Positions 9,554 to 23,805 of a stretch of DNA of 64,000 nt are shown piece after piece. The stretch is from Tepidamorphaceae bacterium (GTDB taxonomy: Bacteria; Pseudomonadota; Alphaproteobacteria; Rhizobiales; Tepidamorphaceae). The stretch covers positions 1 to 64,000 of the forward strand of contig JANQNT010000021.1 in NCBI GenBank assembly GCA_028279445.1. The letters are read 5' to 3'. The translations under genes were made by a program, and so were the position numbers. Below the pieces are notes generated by a model, which saw nothing but the letters and a program-made list of their open reading frames with translations, was not told the DNA's origin and did no database searches. Positions within the stretch are counted from its first letter, which is position 1. Each line of letters starts with the position of its first letter.

Positions 9554-9955
9554 ATGGAAACCGTCATCATCGTCATCCATCTGATGATCGTCGCCGCGCT
9601 GGTGACCCTCATCCTGCTGCAGAAGTCGGAAGGCGGCGCGCTGGGTATCGGCGGCGGCGGTGGCGGCGGCAACTTCATGTCGGGCAGGGGCACCGCCAAT
9701 GTGCTGACCCGGGCCACGACGCTGCTGGCCGCTGGCTTCTTCGCCACCTCGATCATCCTGACCATCCTCGCCAACCGTGGCGACAGCGGCTCGATCCTCG
9801 ATGCCGGCACGCCGGGCGCGCCAGGCGTGCAGGTTCCCGCGGTTCCGGGCGGCGCGACGACGACCGAGGAGCTGATGGAGCAGCTTCAGCCCGGCAGCGG
9901 TGGCGGCACGGACGACTCAGGGGAGTCCGGCCCGCAGGTGCCGATTTCCCAGTAA
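9554..9955 (+). CDS. secG: Protein-export membrane protein SecG
   Basis: Small subunit of the SecYEG translocon, inner membrane. 133 residues: hydrophobic helix 1 (about 4-22), the Gly-rich cytoplasmic loop GGGGGGGNFMSGRGTANVLTR typical of SecG (about 33-54), helix 2 (about 55-73), then a low-complexity Gly/Pro/Glu/Thr tail. It lies between tpiA and pyrG, the usual alphaproteobacterial position. The 178-bp gap before it contains a TTGACG that could be a -35 element and a CAATTGG/CCAATTG inverted repeat (about 9415-9452) of unknown role. Confidence 0.92.
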   Translation: METVIIVIHLMIVAALVTLILLQKSEGGALGIGGGGGGGNFMSGRGTANVLTRATTLLAAGFFATSIILTILANRGDSGSILDAGTPGAPGVQVPAVPGGATTTEELMEQLQPGSGGGTDDSGESGPQVPISQ

Positions 9956-10046
9956 GCCCGCCGGCAGCCGGCGCCAGGCGCGGTCAACGCAAACGGGCCT
10001 CACCGGATCACTCCTCAACAGAAATCGACGGCCGGGCGTTTTTTGA

Positions 10047-12582
<2,536 letters not shown>

Positions 12583-12655
12583 CACAGGGGCGATTTGCCT
12601 TTCACGCGTCATCGTGCCACGCAGGCATCCGAGCAGACCTGCCACGGATCAACCG

Positions 12656-13483
12656 ATGTCCAACACCGTCTCCGTCGGGGGCGTTTCGTTTGCCAATGAC
12701 ACGCCGTTCTCGCTGATCGCGGGGCCGTGCGCGCTGGAATCGCGCGACCACGCGCTCGATATCGCCTCCACGCTGAAGGAACTGACCGGCGAACTCGGCA
12801 TCGGCTTCGTCTTCAAGGCCTCCTTCGACAAGGCCAACCGCACCAGCCTCAAGGGCGCGCGCGGCGCGGGGCTGGACGCCGCGATGACCGTGTTCGCCGA
12901 GATCAAGGCGCGCCTCGACGTGCCGGTGACCACCGACGTGCACCTGCCCGAACACTGCGGTGAAGTGGCCGATGTGGTCGATCTGATCCAGATCCCCGCC
13001 TTCCTGTGCCGCCAGACGGACCTGTTGCTGGCCGCCGCTGCCACCGGCCGGCCGGTCAACATCAAGAAGGGTCAGTTTCTCGCGCCCTGGGACATGGCCA
13101 ACGTGGTCGCCAAGATCACCGACAGCGGCAACCCGGACGTGATCGTCACCGAGCGCGGCTCCAGCTTCGGCTACAACACGCTGGTGACGGATTTCCGCAG
13201 CCTTCCGCAGATGGCGGACAACGGCACGCCGGTGGTGTTCGACGCCACCCACTCGGTGCAGCAGCCGGGCGGACGCGGCGGCTCGTCGGGCGGCCAGCGC
13301 GAATTCGTGCCGGTGCTGGCGCGCGCGGCAGTCGCGGTCGGCGTGGCTGGTGTGTTCATCGAGACCCATGAGGACCCGGACAACGCTCCGTCGGACGGTC
13401 CCAACATGGTGCCGCTGGCGGATATGCGCGCCCTGCTGGAAACGCTGATGGCGTTCGACAAGGTCACCAAACGATCTTCTTAG
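12656..13483 (+). CDS. kdsA: 3-deoxy-8-phosphooctulonate synthase, metal-dependent type
   Basis: Condenses arabinose 5-phosphate with phosphoenolpyruvate to Kdo-8-phosphate for lipopolysaccharide. 275 residues from [15 protein letters not shown]; an upstream in-frame extension to 12476 lies in the VOC gene and is rejected. [10 protein letters not shown] and the C-terminal SDGPNMVPL are conserved. Residues [10 protein letters not shown] carry Cys where the metal-independent E. coli enzyme has Asn, placing this in the metal-dependent class. Its stop overlaps the stop of the convergent DUF1835 gene by 3 nt. Confidence 0.97.
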   Translation: MSNTVSVGGVSFANDTPFSLIAGPCALESRDHALDIASTLKELTGELGIGFVFKASFDKANRTSLKGARGAGLDAAMTVFAEIKARLDVPVTTDVHLPEHCGEVADVVDLIQIPAFLCRQTDLLLAAAATGRPVNIKKGQFLAPWDMANVVAKITDSGNPDVIVTERGSSFGYNTLVTDFRSLPQMADNGTPVVFDATHSVQQPGGRGGSSGGQREFVPVLARAAVAVGVAGVFIETHEDPDNAPSDGPNMVPLADMRALLETLMAFDKVTKRSS

Positions 13484-14472
13484 GCAGGCGCAACAAGCGT
13501 TTGGGCTGCTTCATCCCAGCGCCAAGGATCGTGCCCGCATGCGTGATACCCGCCGAACCAGCAATCGATACCGTTCTCGGTGACGAAATCGGCATGTCCC
13601 TCCAGCAGATCGCGGGCGTAAGGCGTCAGCGAGACGGTGCTTCGGACGAACTCGTCATAGCCCGGTTCACCCGGCTGGTCGCTGCCCTGCGGCATGGGCG
13701 GCAGACCGTCGACCGCCGGAATGCGCGTATCCGCCATCCGGTCAAGCAGTTCGAAGAAGCCCAGATCGCCGAGGAATGCCGCCGCTTCCATCCCCTGGGT
13801 ACGGCCGAAAAGGCGCCCGGCGGTCGTTGGTTCGTCCTTGAGCAGGCTCAGCGCGTTGCGTTGCGTGCGGCCAAGCCCACAGGTCGTATCAGGGAACTCG
13901 GCAAGGAAGCGGATCAAGGCCGCGCCCAGAAAGGCAAACGGTCCCGGTTCGGCGACATAGCGGTTGGCCAGTGCTCCAAGTTCCGCGCAGTCGGAACCGC
14001 GAAACGCGTTCCATGCGGCCACCGCGCGCTCGTGCATGTCCTCCGTCACCGGCTCGGTCCTGCCGGCAAACCGCAGCACCGTGTCGGGTGTCTGATGGCC
14101 GAGATAGTCGTCCGCCTGGACGAGGAATACGCCCTTATGTCGCCCGGCACTCGCCAGCGCATCCAGCATGTCGAGAAGTTGCAACTGGTCGTAGAGGTCG
14201 TGCTCGAGCCAGATTTCGATGCGCTCGAATTGTCCGTGGTCCCGAATCAGGTTCTCGCGCTCTTCAAACTCCTGAGCGACCTCGTCACGCGGCAGTCGGG
14301 CAAACGTGGCAACTTCGCCGATCCGGTCGGCGATGAAGTCCTCGCGCCGCTCGAAATGCGCCACGCGGCCGGCATGCAACACGTCCCGCCAAGGCTGAAT
14401 CGGATCGGCAATGCCGGCTTCGTGCAACAGTCCTTGGGCGCTGTCGCCATTGGTCAGGATCAGTCTCGACAC
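13480..14472 (-). CDS. DUF1835 domain protein
   Basis: 330 residues, starting [20 protein letters not shown], the DUF1835 opening, with [16 protein letters not shown] near residue 90, another signature of that family. Function is unknown. It contains several acidic/aromatic conserved clusters but no clear catalytic triad or membrane segment, so it is probably cytoplasmic. Convergent with kdsA (3-bp overlap) and divergent from eno, so monocistronic. Confidence 0.8.
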   Translation of the reverse strand: MSRLILTNGDSAQGLLHEAGIADPIQPWRDVLHAGRVAHFERREDFIADRIGEVATFARLPRDEVAQEFEERENLIRDHGQFERIEIWLEHDLYDQLQLLDMLDALASAGRHKGVFLVQADDYLGHQTPDTVLRFAGRTEPVTEDMHERAVAAWNAFRGSDCAELGALANRYVAEPGPFAFLGAALIRFLAEFPDTTCGLGRTQRNALSLLKDEPTTAGRLFGRTQGMEAAAFLGDLGFFELLDRMADTRIPAVDGLPPMPQGSDQPGEPGYDEFVRSTVSLTPYARDLLEGHADFVTENGIDCWFGGYHACGHDPWRWDEAAQTLVAPA

Positions 14473-14586
14473 CGATTGGCTCCATCGTGGTTTCGTGGCC
14501 GCGGACTTGGCGATGCGCCGCCTCGATGGTAGGGCTCACACCCCGCCAGCACCGCGTGACACAAATCTCTGTCGAACAGCAACTAG

Positions 14587-15921
<1,335 letters not shown>

Positions 15922-16053
15922 GATTGCCGCAACGATCACACAGCCTCACAAGCGTGCGAGATCACGGCGAGTTTGCTTGCTCCGAGCCGAACTTGCGACA
16001 ATCTTGTTGCGAGCGGTGAGGTTCGCCGCATCGATATTCGCCCAACACGCAGC

Positions 16054-16073
16054 CGGCAGCAGGCCTGCTGCCG
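16054..16073. repeat. Perfect 20-bp palindrome in the bufA leader
   Basis: CGGCAGCAGGCCTGCTGCCG is a perfect palindrome ending 4 nt before the bufA ribosome binding site (AGGAG, 16078-16082). As DNA it fits a dimeric repressor site; as RNA it folds into an 8-bp stem with a 4-nt loop next to the Shine-Dalgarno. Either could control the bufferin operon. No known operator consensus is recognised. Confidence 0.6.
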
Positions 16074-16090
16074 CAACAGGAGCCTAGGAT

Positions 16091-16384
16091 ATGAACAAGA
16101 CCGTCCAAGCCGTCGCAGTCGCTGGTGCTGTCTCCGCAGCGCTTGCCATGACCGGTGTTGTCGATACCGCATCGGCCCAGGAGCGTGAGAAGTGCTATGG
16201 CGTTTCCCTGGCCGGCCAGAACGACTGCGCCGCCGGCGAAGGCACGTCCTGCGCGGGCACCTCGACCGTCGATTATCAGGGCAATGCCTGGAAGCTGGTT
16301 CCCAAGGGCACCTGCCTGACCATGGAACTGCCCGATGACCGCAAGGGTTCGCTGGAGCCGCTTGATCGCGACAACCCGGCCTGA
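16091..16384 (+). CDS. bufA: Bufferin-type RiPP precursor (DUF2282), BufA
   Basis: 97-residue precursor of a post-translationally modified copper-binding peptide. A Sec signal peptide (1-29, cleavage after TASA, before QERE) exports it to the periplasm. The mature part has exactly four cysteines at 35, 46, 54 and 75, in contexts EKCYG, QNDCA, TSCAG and KGTCL that match the bufferin-1/DUF2282 family. In described members some of these Cys become thiooxazole rings made by the MNIO enzyme. AGGAG ribosome binding site 8 nt upstream. It heads bufABCD; the next gene starts 43 nt later. Confidence 0.88.
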   Translation: MNKTVQAVAVAGAVSAALAMTGVVDTASAQEREKCYGVSLAGQNDCAAGEGTSCAGTSTVDYQGNAWKLVPKGTCLTMELPDDRKGSLEPLDRDNPA

Positions 16385-16426
16385 CCGGCGCGCAGCCGTT
16401 CCTGTGGTGACAGCGGGGATCACGCG

Positions 16427-17323
16427 ATGACCTGCTTTGCCGATACGCCAAGCACGATCCCGGCAGCGGCCGGGGTCGGGCTCAAGGGCCAGCATGTGGC
16501 CGACATTCTGGCCGCCGGCGAGGACGCAGATGCGCAGCCGGCGCGCTGGTTCGAGGTGCATGCGGAAAACTATATGGGCGCCGGTGGGCGCCCGCATGCC
16601 AACCTGACCGCGATTCGCGAACGCTTCCCGGTCTCCGTACACGGAGTGGGCCTGAGCATCGGCGCCGAACGTGGCCTCGATCCGGACCATGTGGCGCGCC
16701 TTGCCGAGGTCGTGAAGCGTTACGAACCGGGGCTGGTCTCCGAACACCTGGCCTGGTCGACGCACGACACCCATTACCTCAACGACCTGCTGCCCGTCCC
16801 CTACACGCAGGCGACGCTGGACCGCGTCGTGTCCCATATCGGCCACGTGCAGGACGCCTTGCAGCGGCCGATCCTGCTGGAAAACCCGTCGACCTATGTG
16901 CGCTTCGAGACCTCGACCATGAGCGAACTCGATTTTCTGGCGCAGATCGCCGAACGCTCAGGCTGCGGCCTGCTGCTGGACGTCAACAACGTCTTCGTGT
17001 CGGCGACCAATCACGGCTACAGCCCGGATGATTATCTCGACGCGTTTCCGCTCGATGCGGTGGGTGAAATCCACCTCGGCGGCCACGCCGAGGACGCCGA
17101 CGATCTGGGCGACCCGCTGCTGATCGACTCCCACGATCGCGAGGTGATCGATCCCGTCTGGACGCTCTATGAGCGCGTGGTGGCCAGGACCGGCCCCAGA
17201 CCGACCCTGATCGAGTGGGACAACGACGTGCCGGACTGGGCCACACTGGCCGACGAGGTTCGCCACGCCGCTACCGTCATCGCGCGAACCGCCGGGGAGG
17301 GAGGCGATGTCCGCGCCGCGTGA
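16427..17323 (+). CDS. bufB: MNIO-family RiPP-modifying enzyme (DUF692), BufB
   Basis: Multinuclear non-haem iron-dependent oxidase that oxidises cysteines of the BufA precursor. 298 residues, TIM-barrel family. Conserved metal/substrate motifs run in order: VHGVGLS (71-77), SEHLAW (105-110), LENPSTY (151-157), LLDVNNVF (183-190), GEIHLGGH (213-220), DSHDREV (234-240) and IEWDND (262-267). All expected His/Asp/Glu ligands appear present, so it should be active. The stop overlaps bufC by 17 nt. No signal peptide, so modification precedes export. Confidence 0.92.
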   Translation: MTCFADTPSTIPAAAGVGLKGQHVADILAAGEDADAQPARWFEVHAENYMGAGGRPHANLTAIRERFPVSVHGVGLSIGAERGLDPDHVARLAEVVKRYEPGLVSEHLAWSTHDTHYLNDLLPVPYTQATLDRVVSHIGHVQDALQRPILLENPSTYVRFETSTMSELDFLAQIAERSGCGLLLDVNNVFVSATNHGYSPDDYLDAFPLDAVGEIHLGGHAEDADDLGDPLLIDSHDREVIDPVWTLYERVVARTGPRPTLIEWDNDVPDWATLADEVRHAATVIARTAGEGGDVRAA

Positions 17324-18083
17324 CGGCCTGGACGGCCGGCATGGCCAGGACGCCTTCGTCAGTGCCTTGCTGGAGCCCGAGGCGGCCGTCCCCGACGATA
17401 TCGCCCCCTTGCGCGACGGCACGCCGGCCAACAAGCGCTTCACGGTTTACCGCAACAATGTCGTCCTCAGCCTGACGGACAACCTGCGGGCGGCGTTCCC
17501 GACGGTCGCGGCACTGGTGGGCGATGCGTTCTTCAACGCCATGGCCGGCGTCTACGTGCGCGAACACCCGCCCACAACGCCGCTGATGATGGACTACGGC
17601 AGCGATTTCGCCATCTTCATCGAGGGCTTTCCGCCCTCCGCATCGGTGCCTTATCTGGCCGACATGGCGCGCCTTGAGGATGCCCGACGGCAGGCCTACC
17701 ACGCCGCCGACGCCGTACCGGCCCCACAGGCAGCGTTCCAGCGGCTGCAGGGCGCAGATGCCGAGGTGGCCCGGCTGGTGTTGCATCCGGCGGTGCGGCT
17801 GATCTCGTCGCGCTTTCCGGTCTTCTCCATCTGGCAGCGCCACCACGACGATGACGCGCGGGCGCTACCTGACGGCGGCGAAGACGTGCTCGTCGTGCGG
17901 CCGCAGCTCGACGTGGAGATGTATCTGCTGGGCGCCGGCGAGGCCCGCTTCATCGCGGCTCTCGGCCAAGGCAAGAGGCTCGGCGAAGCGGCCCGGGATG
18001 CCGGCCCGAACGATGGTTTCGATCTCGCCGCCGCAATCGCCCGATTGATCCGCGCGCAGGCAGTTTCGGCAATCGAGGTCTAG
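17307..18083 (+). CDS. bufC: BufC/HvfC family partner of the MNIO enzyme (DUF2063)
   Basis: 258 residues. The N-terminal half (about 12-110) is the DUF2063 fold formerly annotated as a putative DNA-binding domain, with [20 protein letters not shown] and the following [16 protein letters not shown] block. In MNIO clusters this protein acts with the DUF692 enzyme, probably binding the precursor. The C-terminal half is less conserved. It overlaps bufB by 17 nt and has a strong GGGGAGGGAGG ribosome binding region, so the two proteins are probably made together. Confidence 0.88.
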   Translation: MSAPRDGLDGRHGQDAFVSALLEPEAAVPDDIAPLRDGTPANKRFTVYRNNVVLSLTDNLRAAFPTVAALVGDAFFNAMAGVYVREHPPTTPLMMDYGSDFAIFIEGFPPSASVPYLADMARLEDARRQAYHAADAVPAPQAAFQRLQGADAEVARLVLHPAVRLISSRFPVFSIWQRHHDDDARALPDGGEDVLVVRPQLDVEMYLLGAGEARFIAALGQGKRLGEAARDAGPNDGFDLAAAIARLIRAQAVSAIEV

Positions 18084-18173
18084 AAAACACCCGGTGGGCC
18101 GTGCGAGGCCCGCCAATCGCCTTGTCGCATCCACAAAAGCCACTTCATCGTCTCCATTGACAGGTCAAAGCGC

Positions 18174-18734
18174 ATGAACGCGATCATATCCCTCCACAAT
18201 TCGGTATTCGGCGCGCTTGAGAAGTCGGTCGCGCCCTGGCTGATGCCGAGCCTTGCGCGGCTGGTCTTCGCCGCCGTGCTGTTCCTCTATTACTGGAATG
18301 CTGCCACCACCAAGCTGGGCGAGGGCGCGCTCGGCTTCCTGTTTCCCTCCGATGGCGCCTATATCCAGATCTTCCCCAAGACCGTCGAGCAGTTGGGATA
18401 CGACACCTCGCAACTGGGTACGTTCCACTGGATTGTCGCGGTGGCGGGCACCTGGGCGGAGTTCCTGCTGCCGGTGCTGATCGTGCTGGGTCTGTTCACC
18501 CGGCTCGCCGCGCTCGGCATGATCGGCTTCGTGGTGGTGCAGAGCTGGGTCGATGTCGTCGGTCACGGGCTTGGCGACAAGGATATCGGCGCCTGGTTCG
18601 ACCGGATCCCGTCAGCGCTCATTCTCGACCAGCGCGCCTTCTGGGTGTTCGTGCTGCTCTACCTCGTGATGCGCGGCGCGGGTCCGTTGTCGATCGACGC
18701 TCTTCTCGGCAAGCGCAACACGGCGGCGCACTAG
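18174..18734 (+). CDS. bufD: DoxX family membrane protein, BufD
   Basis: 186 residues with four hydrophobic helices in the DoxX pattern (about 22-42, 85-110, 112-130 and 155-175). It follows bufC by 90 nt and is the fourth member of the described bufABCD layout, where a DoxX-like protein accompanies the RiPP genes; its biochemical role there is unclear. Its stop codon TAG is the first three bases of the dispersed repeat element at 18732. Confidence 0.85.
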   Translation: MNAIISLHNSVFGALEKSVAPWLMPSLARLVFAAVLFLYYWNAATTKLGEGALGFLFPSDGAYIQIFPKTVEQLGYDTSQLGTFHWIVAVAGTWAEFLLPVLIVLGLFTRLAALGMIGFVVVQSWVDVVGHGLGDKDIGAWFDRIPSALILDQRAFWVFVLLYLVMRGAGPLSIDALLGKRNTAAH

Positions 18735-18826
18735 ATCATCCTGCGATTTGATCGACCCAATCAAATCGCAGAGGGATGATCGCTTCTAACAGGTTAGAGC
18801 AACTTATCTGCGCCGATCCTGGCGCC
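18732..18826. repeat. Dispersed structured repeat, copy A (truncated)
   Basis: Starts TAGATCATCCTG and contains a 12-bp perfect stem (18741-18752 with 18760-18771, 7-nt loop) capped outside by ATCATC/GATGAT, followed by TTAGAGCAAC-TTATC-TGCGCC-GATCCT-GGCGC. It aligns over its whole length with copy B at 41292-41398. The stem bases differ between the copies but both stay paired. Copy A lacks the closing GTTGCTCTAA arm, so its second hairpin is incomplete. Its first three bases are the bufD stop codon. The hairpin may also end bufABCD transcription. Confidence 0.8.
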
Positions 18827-18905
18827 ATCGCTTAAGCAATCCTTCAGCAAACCGCGCCATTGATTGCCCGGGTGGTCCCTTGTGCGTGGAGGCGGATTGG
18901 CGGCG

Positions 18906-19220
18906 ATGGCGACGAGACGTACGGTTCGCTCGGGCAAGCGCAGCATCGTGCTGCCCGCTGCGGCGCTGCTCGTCACCGCTTATTTCAGTTGGCACGCCTA
19001 TCACGGCGCGCACGGCCTGCTGGCACGCGACGACCTGCAACGCGAAGAACTGCGGCTGTCGGCGGAACTCAAGGGGCTGGTCGCGCGGCGCGAAGCGCTG
19101 GAGCGCGATATCATGCTGTTGCGGCCCGACAGCCTCGATCCGGATTATCTGGAGCAGCGCGCCATCGAACTGCTCAACTTCACCCATCCCGACATTCGCG
19201 AGCTCAAGCCGGCGCGTTGA
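18906..19220 (+). CDS. ftsB: Septum formation initiator FtsB/DivIC family
   Basis: Divisome protein linking FtsL and FtsQ. 104 residues from MATRRTVRSGKRS: a basic cytoplasmic N-terminus, one transmembrane helix (about 14-32), then a coiled coil (about 40-75) and the family end motif DPDYLEQRAIELLNF. Starts further upstream (18864) would add 14 residues without a better ribosome binding site. The position just before pdhA is the usual one in alphaproteobacteria. Confidence 0.9.
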   Translation: MATRRTVRSGKRSIVLPAAALLVTAYFSWHAYHGAHGLLARDDLQREELRLSAELKGLVARREALERDIMLLRPDSLDPDYLEQRAIELLNFTHPDIRELKPAR

Positions 19221-19595
19221 AAAACGCCTCCCAACCGGTGATACTGCCGTGCAAGGAGCTATGCCCGGTCGGAAAAGTTGTGCTGCATGCTGTAATCAAG
19301 ATGGTTTAATCGAATTTCGGTTAACATACATATTGTTGTTCTAATACAATAAGTTAGTGCACACTGTCCGAAACTGCGCTATAGAATGATGTCAAAGGGG
19401 AGCGTGTAGGGAGTTATCGATCCGGCCGGCGCCGCAGGGGAGCCGGCCTCCTGAAACGCAGCAGGATCGCGCATGGCAGGCTAGGGCATCGATGTGCCTG
19501 GCGGGCCATGTCTCAAGATGCGGCCGCAGAACGGCCGCACGCCGCCGCCGGTCGCGCTCCGGTGCCGCGGCCATGCCGGGGAGGGACTTCGCGCC
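19221..19595 (+). promoter_or_regulatory. 375-bp non-coding region upstream of pdhA
   Basis: No convincing gene. An AT-rich stretch at about 19296-19390 probably holds the pdh promoter; it includes an inverted repeat TATTGT/ACAATA (19331-19336, 19346-19351) and a -10-like TATAGA near 19380. The rest would be a leader of about 200 nt, with a hairpin TGCGGCCG-CAGAA-CGGCCGCA (19519-19539) and a GGGGAGGG ribosome binding region (19578-19585) before pdhA. The promoter assignment is tentative. Confidence 0.45.
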
Positions 19596-20651
19596 ATGGC
19601 ATCTTCGCCGAAGACGGCTTCTCGCCGCGCGTCATCGCGCGGCACACGCTCACGCAAAAGCAACAGCAAGGCCAAGGCCGCGGCGCCCGCCGGGCTTCCG
19701 AAGGACGAGGAACTCGAAGCCTATCGGATGATGCTGCTGATCCGGCGCTTCGAGGAAAAGGCCGGCCAGATGTACGGCATGGGGCTGATCGGCGGCTTCT
19801 GCCACCTGTATATCGGCCAGGAGGCCGTCGTGACCGGCGTCCAGCTCGCCACGCGCGAGGGCGATCAGGTGATCACCAGCTACCGCGATCACGGCCACAT
19901 GCTCGCCTGCGGCATGGAGGCGCGCGGCGTCATGGCCGAGCTGACCGGACGCCAGGGCGGCTATTCCAAGGGCAAGGGCGGCTCGATGCACATGTTCTCC
20001 GTGGAGAAGGCCTTCTATGGCGGCCACGGCATCGTCGGCGCGCAGGTCTCGCTTGGCACCGGGCTTGCCTTCGCCAACCGCTACCGCGAGGACGGCAAGG
20101 TGTCGCTGACCTATCTCGGCGACGGCGCCATCAACCAGGGCCAGGTCTACGAGAGCTTCAACATGGCCAAGCTCTGGAACCTGCCGGTGGTCTACGTCAT
20201 CGAGAACAACAAGTACGGCATGGGCACCAGCATCAGCCGGGCCTCCTCCACCACGGACCTGTCGCAGCGCGGCGCCTCCTTCGACATCCCCGGCGATCAG
20301 GTCGACGGCATGGACGTGCGCGCGGTCAAGGCGGCCGCCGGGAAGGCGCTCGACTACGCGCGCAGCGGCAAGGGGCCGTTCATCCTGGAGATGCTGACCT
20401 ATCGCTATCGCGGCCACTCCATGTCCGATCCGGCGAAATACCGCTCCAAGGAAGAGGTGCAGAAGATGCGCCAGGAGCACGACCCGATCGAACAGGTGAA
20501 GGCGCGTCTACTCGGCGAGCACGGCCTGGAGGAGGACGACCTCAAGGCAGTCGACAAGGACATCCGCGCCATCGTCAACGAGGCCGCCGACTTCGCCCAG
20601 ATCGATCCGGAACCCGATCCGTCCGAACTGTGGACCGACGTCTACGCCTGA
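19596..20651 (+). CDS. pdhA: Pyruvate dehydrogenase E1 component, alpha subunit
   Basis: Thiamine-diphosphate half of E1, decarboxylating pyruvate. About 351 residues from MASSPKTASRRASS, with a basic, Ser/Lys-rich N-terminal extension. The TPP/Mg motif GDGAINQGQVYESFNMAKLW ends in the ENNKYGMGT stretch, and YRGHSMSDPAKYR is the conserved loop. Longer starts to 19494 run through the leader and are rejected in favour of the ATG with a close GGGGAGGG. First gene of pdhA-pdhB-(unknown)-pdhC-DUF465-lpd-lipA. Confidence 0.96.
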   Translation: MASSPKTASRRASSRGTRSRKSNSKAKAAAPAGLPKDEELEAYRMMLLIRRFEEKAGQMYGMGLIGGFCHLYIGQEAVVTGVQLATREGDQVITSYRDHGHMLACGMEARGVMAELTGRQGGYSKGKGGSMHMFSVEKAFYGGHGIVGAQVSLGTGLAFANRYREDGKVSLTYLGDGAINQGQVYESFNMAKLWNLPVVYVIENNKYGMGTSISRASSTTDLSQRGASFDIPGDQVDGMDVRAVKAAAGKALDYARSGKGPFILEMLTYRYRGHSMSDPAKYRSKEEVQKMRQEHDPIEQVKARLLGEHGLEEDDLKAVDKDIRAIVNEAADFAQIDPEPDPSELWTDVYA

Positions 20652-20690
20652 ACACCCCGCCCGATCAGCATTCGAGAAACGAGACAAACC

Positions 20691-22076
<1,386 letters not shown>

Positions 22077-22081
22077 GAACC

Positions 22082-22363
22082 ATGGACTGGCGACCGGGCT
22101 ACAAATGGAAGGACTTCGGATTTTCGACGCTGCGCCGCCCATTGCAGGTTGGAGCCGCGCTTGTCCGCATCAAGTTGACGTATCAGACACTGAGGACTTT
22201 CAACGGGTTACCGCAAGAAGCTGCAATAGACGCCAAGGCGGAGCTGGACAAGATCGACCATCACGTCCTGGCCGCTGCACGCCGGAAACTGAACGGGGTT
22301 GCCGAGCATGAGTTGCCGGACTTCCTGACCATAACGCTCGACGACCTTGAGCGGGAGAAATGA
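22082..22363 (+). CDS. Uncharacterised 93-residue protein inside the pdh operon
   Basis: Starts with ATG 5 nt after the pdhB stop and ends 4 nt before the pdhC ATG, so it is clearly embedded in the operon. [20 protein letters not shown] begins a basic, aromatic N-terminus; the middle is amphipathic and probably helical ([21 protein letters not shown]), ending in a short acidic tail ([10 protein letters not shown]). No membrane segment, signal peptide or known domain was recognised. It may be a small accessory factor of the complex; that is inference from position only. Confidence 0.65.
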   Translation: MDWRPGYKWKDFGFSTLRRPLQVGAALVRIKLTYQTLRTFNGLPQEAAIDAKAELDKIDHHVLAAARRKLNGVAEHELPDFLTITLDDLEREK

Positions 22364-22367
22364 GACG

Positions 22368-23699
22368 ATGCCGATCAACATCCTGATGCCCGCGCTGTCG
22401 CCCACCATGGAGGAGGGCACGCTTGCCAAATGGCACGTCAAGGAGGGCGACGAGGTCTCCGCCGGCGACGTGATCGCCGAGATCGAGACCGACAAGGCGA
22501 CGATGGAGGTGGAATCCATCGACGAGGGCACCGTCGGCAAAATCTTCATCGGCGAGGGTACCGCCAACGTAAAGGTCAACGAACTGATCGCCGTGCTGCT
22601 GGAGGACGGCGAGGACGCCGGTGCCATCTCGGACGCACCTGCCGCAGCGCCGGCGCCATCGGCCCAGGCCGCGCCATCTGCGGAGGCGGCACCCACACCT
22701 GCCGCAGCCCCGGCGCCAACTCCCGCGCCCGCTGCTGCCGCACCGGCGAGCAATGGCGCGCGCATCTTCGCTTCGCCGCTCGCCCGGCGCATCGCCAAGG
22801 ATGCCGGCATCGATATCGGGTCCATCGCCGGCTCCGGCCCGCACGGGCGCATCGTCAAGCGCGACGTGGACGCGGCAATCGCGTCGGGCGGAGCGCAGCC
22901 GGCATCTGCTGGCGCGACCGCGCCTCAGGCACCGGCCGCTGCGCCAGCCGCACCGATGGGTCCCTCGGACGAGCAGGTGCTCAAGATGTTCGAGGAGGGC
23001 ACCTACGAGGTCGTCCCGCATGATAACATGCGCAAGACCATCGCCCGGCGCCTGACCGAGGCGAAATCGACCATCCCGCACTTCTATCTGACGGTGGATT
23101 GCGCGTTGGACGCGCTGTTGAAGCTGCGCGGCGAGATCAACGCCGCCGCCCCCGTGGTGGATGAGAAGCCCGCCTACAAGGTTTCCGTCAACGACATGGT
23201 CATCAAGGCGCTGGCCAAGGCCCTGCGCGCGGTGCCGGACGCCAACGCGACCTGGACCGACGGTGGCATGCTGCTGCACGACAAGGTGGATGTTGGCGTC
23301 GCCGTCGCCATTCCCGGCGGGTTGATCACGCCGGTGATCCGCGACGCCGACCTCAAGCCCTTGTCGGTGATGTCGACCGAGATGAAGGACTACGCCAGGC
23401 GGGCCCGCGAGCGGAAGCTGCTGCCGCACGAATACCAGGGCGGCACGACGGCGGTGTCCAACCTCGGCATGTTCGGTATCAAGGATTTCTCCGCCGTCAT
23501 CAACCCGCCGCACGCGACGATTCTCGCCGTGGGCGCGGGCGAACAGCGCGCGGTGATCTGGGATGGCGCGGTCGCCGCCGCCACGGTCATGTCGGTGACG
23601 CTGTCGACGGACCACCGGGCCGTCGATGGCGCGCTCGGCGCGGAACTGCTCGCCGCCTTCAAGGGCTTCATCGAAGACCCGATGCGGATGCTGGTGTGA
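22368..23699 (+). CDS. pdhC: Pyruvate dehydrogenase E2, dihydrolipoyl acetyltransferase
   Basis: Core acetyltransferase of the complex. 443 residues: lipoyl domain (1-80, [10 protein letters not shown]), a long Ala/Pro linker, peripheral subunit-binding domain (about 132-168, [16 protein letters not shown]), a second linker, and the catalytic domain from about 215, ending with the active-site [16 protein letters not shown]. The start [12 protein letters not shown] is chosen over a longer in-frame start at 22347 that overlaps the preceding gene. Confidence 0.96.
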   Translation: MPINILMPALSPTMEEGTLAKWHVKEGDEVSAGDVIAEIETDKATMEVESIDEGTVGKIFIGEGTANVKVNELIAVLLEDGEDAGAISDAPAAAPAPSAQAAPSAEAAPTPAAAPAPTPAPAAAAPASNGARIFASPLARRIAKDAGIDIGSIAGSGPHGRIVKRDVDAAIASGGAQPASAGATAPQAPAAAPAAPMGPSDEQVLKMFEEGTYEVVPHDNMRKTIARRLTEAKSTIPHFYLTVDCALDALLKLRGEINAAAPVVDEKPAYKVSVNDMVIKALAKALRAVPDANATWTDGGMLLHDKVDVGVAVAIPGGLITPVIRDADLKPLSVMSTEMKDYARRARERKLLPHEYQGGTTAVSNLGMFGIKDFSAVINPPHATILAVGAGEQRAVIWDGAVAAATVMSVTLSTDHRAVDGALGAELLAAFKGFIEDPMRMLV

Positions 23700-23754
23700 T
23701 GGCGCGCCGTTTGAGCCAGCGCAAATCGCACCACAGCCCCGCTCGCTAGGCTTG

Positions 23755-23775
23755 GCGTCATTGACGCTAAGCGTC
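23755..23775. repeat. Compact alternating inverted repeats before the DUF465 gene
   Basis: The motif GCGTC/GACGC occurs three times in 21 bp (GCGTCA-T-TGACGC then GACGCT-A-AGCGTC), giving two overlapping near-perfect palindromes 31 bp before the DUF465 ATG. It could be an operator for the lpd-lipA half of the operon or a small hairpin after pdhC. No T-tract follows. Confidence 0.4.
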
Positions 23776-23805
23776 ACGGACAGCACCAGACACGGAACAG
23801 GGACC

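Noticed and set aside
19306-19324. TTAA...TTAA upstream of pdhA as a CtrA site
   Set aside because: Spacer is 11 bp rather than 7.
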